Assembly: GCA_001657325.1 (NCBI GenBank)
Contig: LWRO01000030.1
Location: 43,798 to 107,797, forward strand
Source of the DNA: Geitlerinema sp. BBD 1991-9
GTDB lineage: Bacteria; Cyanobacteriota; Cyanobacteriia; Cyanobacteriales; Geitlerinemataceae
Length of the DNA: 64,000 nt
Direction: 5' to 3'
Part shown: positions 56,544 through 64,000 of the stretch, one piece after another
Numbering within the stretch: position 1 is the first letter of the stretch
Layout: the number at the start of each line of letters is the position of its first letter
The notes under the pieces: model-generated
What the model was told of the DNA's origin: nothing
Database searches by the model: none
Seen by the model: only the letters and a program-made list of their open reading frames with translations
Position numbers and translations under genes: made by a program

Positions 56544-59500
56544 ATGTTTTCTAACTTTTTTGTCAAACGACCTGTTTTTGCATCGGTGTGTTCGTTGCTG
56601 ATCGTCTTGATTGGATTCGTGGGATACGGCCGTCTCCCCGTTCAAGAATACCCCAGCATCGACCCTCCTGTTGTAAACGTTACAGCTGTTTATCCCGGTG
56701 CGAACCCTCGCGTCGTTGAAACAGAAGTCACCGAAATTCTCGAAGCCGAAATCAATGGAATTGAAGGGATCAAAACCCTCAGTTCCGAAAGTCGAGAAGG
56801 GGTTAGTTCGATTACCGTTCAATTTGACTTGGGCGAAGATGTTGACGTCGGCGCTCAAGAAGTTCGCAGTCGTGTCTCTCAGGCGGTTGGCGAGCTTCCC
56901 GATGACGTTGAATCTCCAGTGATTCGCAAGCAGTCCGGCGATTCTTCTCCGATTGTCTGGTTTGGATTGTACGGCAGCGATGAAAGTGTTACGACTTTAG
57001 AACTTAGCGATTACGCCGATCGATTTCTCGTAGACGCACTCGAAAGCGTCAATGGGGTCAGCAGTATTATCATCGGTGGCGAACGGCGGTATGCCATGCG
57101 ATTGTGGATCGACCCACAGCGCCTGGCTGCACGAAACTTAACGGTTTTAGACCTCGAAGATGCCCTGCGTCGGGAAAACGTGGAAATTCCCAGCGGACGC
57201 ATTGAAGGTCAAACGTCTGAGTTTTCCGTGCGAACCTTGGGACGGTTGCAAACGCCGCCGGAATACGAAGAACTCACGATCGCAACAAATTCCGATGGCA
57301 GCCAAGTGCGCTTGAAAGATATCGGACGAGCTGAAATTGGTGCGGAAGACGAGCGCTCGTTCGTGCGACTCAACGGTCTTCCGGCGGTGGGTTTGGGGAT
57401 CGTGAAACTTTCCTCCGCCAATACGTTAGAGGTGGCGGCCGGGGTGCGAGAGAAAATGAAAGAACTTCGATCGCAATTTCCCCCCGGCATCGATTATGAA
57501 GTTGCGGTCGATAACTCTGAATTCGTACAACTTGCCATCGATGAAGTTTGGTATTCGCTCTATCTCGCCGTTTTTCTGGTTATCTTAGTCATCTTCTTCT
57601 TCCTCCGAGATTGGCGATCGACCCTGATTCCCGCCGTTACGATTCCCGTGTCTCTCATCGGCGCGTTCGGAATCATGTTTTTCCTCGACTTCTCGATCAA
57701 TACCCTGACGCTCTTCGCCTTAACCCTGGCGACTGGGTTAGTGGTGGACGATACGATCGTCGTTCTCGAAAACATCGTCCGCTACATTGAAGAAGAAAAT
57801 ATGAAACCCTACCGCGCGGCGATGGAAGGGTTGAAAGAAGTGGTTTTCGCTGTCATTGCGACGACCGTTGTTCTCGTGGCGGTGTTTCTTCCCGTTGGAT
57901 TTTCGACGGGGACGACGGGGCGCTTGTTTACCGAGTTCGCCCTGACACTCGCGGGTTCTGTCGTTATTTCTTCGTTCGTCGCCTTGACACTTGCCCCCGC
58001 ACTCTCCGCGCGAGTTCTCAAACACGACAGTCAATTGCACGGGTGGCTGTTCGATAAAGTCGAAGATCTACTCGATGGGACGGCACAGTTTTACGCGCGA
58101 ACGTTGCGGTTTGTCTTGTCTGTGAAGGGAATCGTCGTTGTTGGCTTTTTCCTCTCAATGGCTTTAGTGACTGTACTGTTTTCGCAACTTCCGAAAGAGT
58201 TTCTCCCCACGGAAGACCGAGGGCGAATTTTAACGTTCGTGCGTGCGCCCCAGGGCGTTACGATCGACTACACCGACCGAGTCATGCGTCAGCTTGAAGC
58301 TCTTTACAGCGATATCCCAGAAGTTCGCTATTACTTTACGGTCGGAGCGTTCGGTCGGGGTGCGCCGGGACAAGTCAACCAGGGCATTACTTTCGTGCGC
58401 TTGCAGCCTTGGTCGGAACGGAAACAGCCGAATCAATCGCAGCAGGCCCTGGTCGGGCAGTTTTTTGGACAGTTCTCGGGCATTCCCGACGCACTGATCT
58501 TTCCGACGAATCCTTCTTCGCTGCCGGGCGTGGGTTTCAGTCAACCCGTACAGTTCGTCTTGCAGGGGAACGATTTAGAGGAGTTGGCTGAGGTGTCGGA
58601 AGAATTAGCGCAACGCGCACGTCAGCTTCCCGAGTTAGTCAACATCGATACGAGTTTAAAGCTGACACAACCGGAACTGACGATTTCGATCGATCGATCG
58701 AAAGCCGCAGAATTGGGGATTACGGCGCGAGATATTGCCAGTACGATGCAAATTCTCCTCGGCAGCCAGGAGATTACGGAATTCAACCGAGGAAACCGCC
58801 GTTACGAAGTGATCGTACAAGCAGAAGACGAGTTTCGCATGAGTCCGGAGGATATCAACGAACTCTACATTCGCACGCAAGCGGGAACGTTGATTCCATT
58901 GGGTAATATCGTCTCGATCGATACGACGACTACACCACCGCAAATCGAACACTACAAACGCTTTCGATCGGCAACGATCGAGGGAAGTCCTGCACCGGGA
59001 TATAGTCTAGGTCAAGCGTTGACGGCATTAGAAACTCTAGCGGAGGAAGTCGTCCCCCAAAACATCACGACGGCCTTAGCCGGCCAATCCTTAGAATTTG
59101 CCGAAGCGGGGCAGGCCACTGCATTTATTTTTGCCTTAGCCTTGGCGTTTATTTTCCTCGTGTTAGCCGCACAATTTGAAAGTTATCTCGACCCGATCGT
59201 CGTGTTATTGGCGGTTCCCCTATCGCTGCTCGGTGCGTTTGGAGCTTTATGGATCGCTCGATTAGATCTCAATATTTACAGTCAAATTGGTGTAATTATG
59301 CTGATCGGTTTGGCGACTAAAAACTCAATCTTGATCGTCGAGTTTGCCAATCAGAAACGCGAGCAGGGTTTATCGATCTCTCAAGCAGTTTTAGAGGCTG
59401 GCAAAATTCGCTTCCGTCCGATTTTGATGACGGGATTCTCGACGATTTTCGGTTTGTTGCCGTTGGCACTGGCAACGGGTGCAGGTGCTGCGAGTCGGGT

Positions 59501-59639
59501 TTCGATCGGAATGTCCGTTGTGGGTGGAATGTTGGTTTCGACACTGTTGAGTTTGTATGTCGTGCCGGTGTTTTACGTTCTTGCCAACGTCGCACAAAAG
59601 CGGTTGGTGAAATCGCTTCATTTAACAGCGGACACCTAG
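56544..59639 (+). CDS. RND (HAE1/AcrB-type) efflux pump
   Basis: The 1031-aa pump has the AcrB layout: FFVKRPVFASV with the first membrane helix, two large periplasmic loops, and two sets of membrane helices. The proton-relay residues are present: the Asp pair in GLVVDDTIVVLEN (helix 4) and the Lys in IGLATKNSILIVEFANQKR (helix 10). It exports hydrophobic compounds from membrane or periplasm using the proton gradient. It follows the adaptor gene by 117 bp and ends before a strong terminator. Confidence 0.94.
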   Translation: MFSNFFVKRPVFASVCSLLIVLIGFVGYGRLPVQEYPSIDPPVVNVTAVYPGANPRVVETEVTEILEAEINGIEGIKTLSSESREGVSSITVQFDLGEDVDVGAQEVRSRVSQAVGELPDDVESPVIRKQSGDSSPIVWFGLYGSDESVTTLELSDYADRFLVDALESVNGVSSIIIGGERRYAMRLWIDPQRLAARNLTVLDLEDALRRENVEIPSGRIEGQTSEFSVRTLGRLQTPPEYEELTIATNSDGSQVRLKDIGRAEIGAEDERSFVRLNGLPAVGLGIVKLSSANTLEVAAGVREKMKELRSQFPPGIDYEVAVDNSEFVQLAIDEVWYSLYLAVFLVILVIFFFLRDWRSTLIPAVTIPVSLIGAFGIMFFLDFSINTLTLFALTLATGLVVDDTIVVLENIVRYIEEENMKPYRAAMEGLKEVVFAVIATTVVLVAVFLPVGFSTGTTGRLFTEFALTLAGSVVISSFVALTLAPALSARVLKHDSQLHGWLFDKVEDLLDGTAQFYARTLRFVLSVKGIVVVGFFLSMALVTVLFSQLPKEFLPTEDRGRILTFVRAPQGVTIDYTDRVMRQLEALYSDIPEVRYYFTVGAFGRGAPGQVNQGITFVRLQPWSERKQPNQSQQALVGQFFGQFSGIPDALIFPTNPSSLPGVGFSQPVQFVLQGNDLEELAEVSEELAQRARQLPELVNIDTSLKLTQPELTISIDRSKAAELGITARDIASTMQILLGSQEITEFNRGNRRYEVIVQAEDEFRMSPEDINELYIRTQAGTLIPLGNIVSIDTTTTPPQIEHYKRFRSATIEGSPAPGYSLGQALTALETLAEEVVPQNITTALAGQSLEFAEAGQATAFIFALALAFIFLVLAAQFESYLDPIVVLLAVPLSLLGAFGALWIARLDLNIYSQIGVIMLIGLATKNSILIVEFANQKREQGLSISQAVLEAGKIRFRPILMTGFSTIFGLLPLALATGAGAASRVSIGMSVVGGMLVSTLLSLYVVPVFYVLANVAQKRLVKSLHLTADT

Positions 59640-59688
59640 TTTTGACGACACCTCGTTTTTAGCAAGTTTTCAAGTTTGTCTCATCCCT

Positions 59689-59724
59689 CCTCCTCTTTCT
59701 GGAAACAGAAGAGGGGGTTTTTTT
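59689..59724 (+). terminator. Rho-independent terminator after the RND gene
   Basis: A stem of CCTCCTC-TTCTG pairing with CAGAA-GAGGGGG around a GAAA loop (one bulged T) is followed by seven T residues. It lies 50 bp after the pump gene stop and may also serve the convergent kinase gene. Confidence 0.85.
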
Positions 59725-59786
59725 AGCAATCGATCGAGGTGTACTTCTTCGTTGGATACCGATCCGTGTTTTCAATCGACTCGGTG

Positions 59787-62552
59787 TTATCGCATCGGAT
59801 GAGGGTTTTCTCGCTCGAACCGTCTCAACAACTCTAGAATTTCTCGCTCCTGAAAATTCTGAGCCAGTCGATCGATCTTCTTCGCGAACGGTGTGTACTT
59901 CTCATCGATCGATTCCAACTGTTTAACCTGTTTCCGAATCCCCTTCAAAGAACCCCGCATGGATAAATGCAGTAACGCCTCCAATACTTCTGGCGGTGGT
60001 GCATTTAAATTCTCCTCTTCAACGTCTTCAGATTCTGAAGATTGTGAAACAGTTGGCTGTCGCGTTTCGGCATAAACCCAATCGAGCTGGAGGTGGACTT
60101 GTAGCATATCGAGCAACTCTTCCATTTGCACGGGTTTCGGTAAAAAATCGTCGCCTCCTGCATCGAGACCGCAATCTCGATCGACTTCAAACACGCTGGC
60201 TGACGAGACAATAATCGGCGTGTTTTGAAAGTCTGTAATTCTACGCAAGTGTTGCATCATTTGGCAACCATCGAGTCGAGGCATGACTAAATCTGTAATT
60301 ATCAGATCGGGTTTTTCTAAAATTGCTCGATCGATCCCTTCTTGTCCGTCTTCGGCTTCGACCACTTCAAACCCTAATGGCTTTAACAGATCGGCAACAA
60401 CTGCTCGATTTTCCGATTTATCATCCACCATTAAAATTTTCCGTCGCAAACCCTGATAGTTTTCAATTTTGTCGTATCTCGTCGCGCCCGACCTCATCCA
60501 ATCCCTAGATAGGGGGAGTTCGAGATCGAACCAAAATATACTCCCCTGACCCAAAGTACTTCGGACTTGAATCTGACTTCCCATCTGGGTAATAATTTTT
60601 TGGGCGATCGACAAACCCAACCCCGTTCCTTCTGATGTCCGAGAAGCTTCTTCAGTCTGCTCGAACGGTTGAAAAATTCTTTCGAGGTCTTCAGAACTCA
60701 TTCCAATTCCAGTATCTTCAATTTCAAAGCGAACGTTAACAGCCCCTTTGTCATTATCGGGTTCTCGGATATGGCCGATAACGCCGATACGGAACGTCAC
60801 ACTACCCCGTTTTGTGTACTTCATGGCATTGCCTAACAAGTTAATTAAGACTTGCCGCAAACGCTTTTCATCAGCACAAACAGCCTCGGGAATTTGAGTC
60901 GTGACTTGGGAGTGAAACGTCAGTTTTTTTTGTCGAGCTTTGATTTGGAAAATCTCAGAAACACCACTCAGAAATGCCGCAAAGTGAAATTCAGTGGGTA
61001 ATAATTCCATTTTACCCGCTTCAATTTTTGCCAAATCTAAAATATCGTTAATCATCATCAGCAAGTGAGAACTACACTGCCGGACAATTTCGATACCTTT
61101 TTCTTGTTCTGAGTTGAGATTGCCGTTACGTCTGAGGATTTGAGCGTAACCGAGAATACCGTTAAGGGGAGTTCGCAACTCATGACTCATGTTGGCGAGA
61201 AAGTCACTTTTAGCTTGGCTAGCAGTTTCGGCAAGTTCTTTGGCTTGTTCGAGTTGCAACGTTCGCTCTGCAACGTGGTTTTCAAGTTCTTCGTTGCTTT
61301 TCGACAAAATCTGAAACGATTCGTTAAGCCTCTGAGTCATATGATTAAAAGCATCAGCTAGAACTCTAAGTTCGTTAATACTTTCACATCGAACACGCCG
61401 ATCGAAATCTCCTTGGGAAATGGCTAATGCTCCTCGACTCAGACTAGCAATAGGACGATTAATCCATTGCGATGTAAAAATTCCGAGGATCGACACCACA
61501 ACCAACGAACCTAAGCACAGCAAAATCGTCATTTGTTTGTTTTCCTGAATCTGAGACATAAAGTCTTCTTCAGGAATCACAACAACGACAAGCCAGTCTA
61601 AACCAAATTCATCAATAGAAGGTGTGATTTGAACCCGTTGTGGTTTTCCAGCTATTTCAAATTCAAATTGTTGAATATTTTTAATATTTGTGATTTCGCC
61701 AAACTGTTTTGTGATATATCGAGCTGTTTCGCGAATCAAAAGATCGTCAAGCTGTGTTGCTTTTAATCGAGTCTGATTGTTCCCAAAAGGAAAAACATCT
61801 GAAGAACTAGCTACTAAAAATCCAGTTCTATCGATTATAAAAACTTTTCCTTGCCTTCCAGTTTTTAAATCTTTCAAAAACTTGTCTATGTCATTAAGAG
61901 AGAGCTTTACAGCGAGTACAGCTTTTAACACTCCCGATCGATCGTAATACGGATTACTAAAATGTATAGCGAGTTCGTTAGAATACCAATCGACTTTAAC
62001 TGTAGACCATTGTGGTTTTTGGGTATTAATAGAAAGGCGATACCAATCTCGAAGCCGAGGATTAAAATGGTTAGAATAAATAGTGGGTTTTTCTAGAGAG
62101 TTTCCTCGAGAATCTATGATTTCCTGAAATAGCTCAATTGTTCCAAAGCGCGTTCGATAGGCAAAGCGATCCGATCTAAAAAAACCTCGCTCGTCTTGCA
62201 GTCGATTGATGCTTAAGTATTGACGAGATTGCGATCCAATTTTGATTGAAGAAATTGAATTAAAGTTCTGAATGGTTTGTAGTAAAAATATTTTCCAGTT
62301 TGAAAGCTCGCTTAGCTTTAACTCTCCTCGTTCGACTGTATCGATTGTTATTTGAGCAATCAGATGCGGGGTCTCGAGATAGTCATTTAATCGATCGCTA
62401 ACCCGATTTGCGACTTCTTGATGAAGTTGATGGGCTAAGTCATCGACCGCTTTTTCTCCATTTCTAATAGTGAAGTAGCTAGTTAAAGCAACAGCAATAG
62501 AAACTTGAAAAATAAATGAGCCGACAAGAATTGACTGTAATGAGAGTTTCAT
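59787..62552 (-). CDS. hybrid sensor histidine kinase with Cache sensor, HAMP and receiver
   Basis: The 921-aa kinase has TM1 at 8-29, a periplasmic dCache sensor (about 35-330), TM2 at 341-361, HAMP (362-415) and a coiled coil (415-445). HisKA has the phospho-accepting H457 in [11 protein letters not shown]. HATPase runs about 560-680 ([24 protein letters not shown]). A receiver follows (705-825, D754 in IITDLVMP). The C-terminal 90 residues ([23 protein letters not shown]...) form a helical tail shared with the neighbouring paralogue. It senses an unknown small ligand and has no separate regulator beside it. Confidence 0.93.
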   Translation of the reverse strand: MKLSLQSILVGSFIFQVSIAVALTSYFTIRNGEKAVDDLAHQLHQEVANRVSDRLNDYLETPHLIAQITIDTVERGELKLSELSNWKIFLLQTIQNFNSISSIKIGSQSRQYLSINRLQDERGFFRSDRFAYRTRFGTIELFQEIIDSRGNSLEKPTIYSNHFNPRLRDWYRLSINTQKPQWSTVKVDWYSNELAIHFSNPYYDRSGVLKAVLAVKLSLNDIDKFLKDLKTGRQGKVFIIDRTGFLVASSSDVFPFGNNQTRLKATQLDDLLIRETARYITKQFGEITNIKNIQQFEFEIAGKPQRVQITPSIDEFGLDWLVVVVIPEEDFMSQIQENKQMTILLCLGSLVVVSILGIFTSQWINRPIASLSRGALAISQGDFDRRVRCESINELRVLADAFNHMTQRLNESFQILSKSNEELENHVAERTLQLEQAKELAETASQAKSDFLANMSHELRTPLNGILGYAQILRRNGNLNSEQEKGIEIVRQCSSHLLMMINDILDLAKIEAGKMELLPTEFHFAAFLSGVSEIFQIKARQKKLTFHSQVTTQIPEAVCADEKRLRQVLINLLGNAMKYTKRGSVTFRIGVIGHIREPDNDKGAVNVRFEIEDTGIGMSSEDLERIFQPFEQTEEASRTSEGTGLGLSIAQKIITQMGSQIQVRSTLGQGSIFWFDLELPLSRDWMRSGATRYDKIENYQGLRRKILMVDDKSENRAVVADLLKPLGFEVVEAEDGQEGIDRAILEKPDLIITDLVMPRLDGCQMMQHLRRITDFQNTPIIVSSASVFEVDRDCGLDAGGDDFLPKPVQMEELLDMLQVHLQLDWVYAETRQPTVSQSSESEDVEEENLNAPPPEVLEALLHLSMRGSLKGIRKQVKQLESIDEKYTPFAKKIDRLAQNFQEREILELLRRFERENPHPMR

Positions 62553-63293
62553 CGACGTTTTCTATTTGTTTATAAAATTGTTTATCGATCGAGGATTATT
62601 TTCCTCTACAATTGATATTCGATCGTTGTTTAAGTATCTGTATCTATTATAATTGCCTCGAATTTCGATTGACATCAGTATTTATACTTGCCCGAAATAA
62701 TTTAATCTTTATTTTTTATGTGTAAACACTTATATCAAAGATGAGTATCTTGGTTGAATTCACAGACTCGATCGCACTCGGCTTTTAGAGAAGTTGCAAT
62801 CTTCAAGTTTATTGATAATTCACAAATTTATATACTTTTAAAGTAAATTAGTTGTATAAAAATAGGTCTGTTGGAATTGCGGTGGTATTGGATTGCCTAT
62901 GATACCAAGACCCTTGTCGGGGCGAACGGCCGTTCGCCCCGACGTCAACGGTTTCGGAATTTCATCAACTCTGCGAGATTCTCGTTCCGAGACGCTTCGC
63001 GAACGCACTAACTCCAACAGACCCCTAAAAATTGATTAAAAATTAGGGTTCGATCGAATCGTCCCCAGTCCAGATACCATCGTGGAACCTCGAAAAAAAC
63101 GCGCTTCAATTTGGCTAAAACCCAGGCAGTAATAGGATTTCAGCAAGCATTCATCGTTGTATCGTAATCTGAGTATTCGAGTTGTGATTGCATTGGCCGA
63201 CATCCTACCGTCACGATACGGCATTTGTACATTGGGATTTCGCGACTCCGCTCAGCTGACGATAAAATTCAACATCGTAAAATCTAGTACAAT
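62553..63293. other. repeat-rich spacer between the two kinase genes
   Basis: About 740 bp with no supported gene. The first 300 bp are very AT-rich. A composite repeat element lies at 62864-63024. A minus-strand 62-codon frame (63036-63224) is not accepted. Confidence 0.5.
62864..63024. mobile_element. small non-coding repeat element (MITE/REP-like)
   Basis: The ends GGTCTGTTGGA (62865-62875) and TCCAACAGACC (63013-63023) are an exact 11-bp inverted repeat. Inside lie a perfect 28-bp palindrome (62916-62943, centred on GAACGGCCGTTC) and a palindromic motif like ACGCTTCGCGAACG near 62990-63005. Similar GGGGCGAACGGCC palindromes and GCGTTCGCGAAGCG motifs are dispersed in many cyanobacterial genomes. 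Confidence 0.55.
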
Positions 63294-64000
63294 CTAAATT
63301 TCAGATTTTGGGTTCGATCGAGCTAAAGATTGCAACTGTTTCAACAGTTCGATGATTTCCCGTTCTTGAAATTTCTTCGCTAGTTGCTCGATCCTTCGAG
63401 CTACGGGTGCATACTTCTCATCAAGTGCTTCAAGTTTTTTCGCCTGCTTCCGAATCCCCTTCAAATGACCGCGCTTAGCTAAATGCAATAACTCTTCTAA
63501 CATATCTGAAGGGGGGACAATCAACTCCTGTTCGGTTGCCTCTTCCACAGTTTCCACTGGTGAAACTGTGGAGGTTGGCGTTTCCGAATAAACCCAATCG
63601 AGCTGCAAATGCAAGCGCAATCGATCGAGCAACTCGCCTACCTGCACCGGCTTCGGTAAAAAATCGTCTCCTCCCACCTCTTGAGCGTGAGATCGATCGG
63701 CCTCAAACACGCTGGCTGACGAGGTGATAATCGGTATAGTCTCGAACTCGGGATTCTGACGCAAACGCCGAATCATTTCAAACCCGTCGAGAACTGGCAT
63801 CACCAAATCGGTAATTATCAAATCGGGACGCTCTGAAGTTGTCCGTTCCAATCCTTCCTCACCGTTGGCGGCTTCCAGAACGTCAAACCCCAGTGGTTGT
63901 AATAAATTCGCCACCACCGTGCGGTTTTCCCATTTATCGTCCACCAACAAAATTTTCCGCGTCTCCCCTTCATAACCGACGATGCGCTCGTGCTGCGAGA
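63294..64000 (-). CDS. hybrid histidine kinase, C-terminal receiver part (5' end outside the window)
   Basis: The frame is open to the window edge, reading SQHERIVGYEGETRKILLVDDK into a receiver domain with the acceptor Asp in [13 protein letters not shown]. The tail is PPSDMLEELLHLAKRGHLKGIRKQAKKLEALDEKYAPVA..., given by key residues. The receiver and tail are strongly similar to those of the 921-aa kinase next door, so the two are tandem paralogues. The kinase core should lie beyond position 64000. A shorter start at a TTG (63950) is an artefact of the cut. Confidence 0.88.
   Translation of the reverse strand, partial: SQHERIVGYEGETRKILLVDDKWENRTVVANLLQPLGFDVLEAANGEEGLERTTSERPDLIITDLVMPVLDGFEMIRRLRQNPEFETIPIITSSASVFEADRSHAQEVGGDDFLPKPVQVGELLDRLRLHLQLDWVYSETPTSTVSPVETVEEATEQELIVPPSDMLEELLHLAKRGHLKGIRKQAKKLEALDEKYAPVARRIEQLAKKFQEREIIELLKQLQSLARSNPKSEI

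Noticed and set aside
57738..58040. minus-strand frames inside the RND gene
   Set aside because: Shadows of a well-conserved pump gene.

Overview
The window reads as the chromosome of a cyanobacterium, probably a filamentous one. The evidence is a ferrochelatase with a C-terminal chlorophyll-binding (CAB) helix, a Ycf66-family protein, an MgdA-type glucolipid synthase, a CoaR/CoaT cobalt switch, DUF4278 and Uma2 proteins, and a very high density of CGATCG words including HIP1 octamers (GCGATCGC). No tRNA, rRNA, CRISPR array, transposase or phage gene was recognised.

Layout. 1-23 kb is mostly housekeeping: a partial VWA protein, gnd, Ycf66, folB, a WD40 protein, ilvD, a pentapeptide protein, a MAPEG protein, a DprA-like protein, a phosphotransacetylase-family protein, mgdA, an M48 protease, hemH, metH and a secreted cyclase-family protein. 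About 23.4-34.3 kb is an AT-rich island. It holds an Uma2 gene and a seven-gene, tightly overlapping minus-strand operon encoding a type III-D CRISPR effector: a CARF nuclease, an HD-less Cas10, a Csm3-like Cas7, Csx10, a double-Cas7 protein, Csx19 and a TIGR03986-like RAMP. There is no cas1, cas2, cas6 or array beside it. The operon is bracketed by a degenerate inverted repeat of about 100 bp, and a truncated DUF4347 adhesin lies just beyond.

36-48 kb returns to ordinary genes: DUF4278, a GH104 lysozyme with a 66-bp tandem duplication, the divergent coaR/coaT pair with a clear operator, a PPOX flavoprotein, an EI24 membrane protein, ilvE, DUF72, an amidase, an SLH/family-10 glycoside hydrolase and Uma2.

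48.6-52.4 kb is a second AT-rich accessory patch. It holds a PLD-like protein, then a HigB-like toxin and a HigA-like antitoxin that overlap each other and a KGGVGR-type ParA/MinD ATPase with a helical tail. A decayed Uma2 gene follows. This toxin-antitoxin-ATPase operon is the best candidate here for an undescribed conflict system.

52.6-64 kb carries a NurA-domain protein, a PadR-HlyD-RND efflux operon, and two paralogous hybrid histidine kinases separated by a repeat-rich spacer. The second kinase is cut by the window edge.

All calls come from reading the sequence and from memory of protein families. No database search was run.
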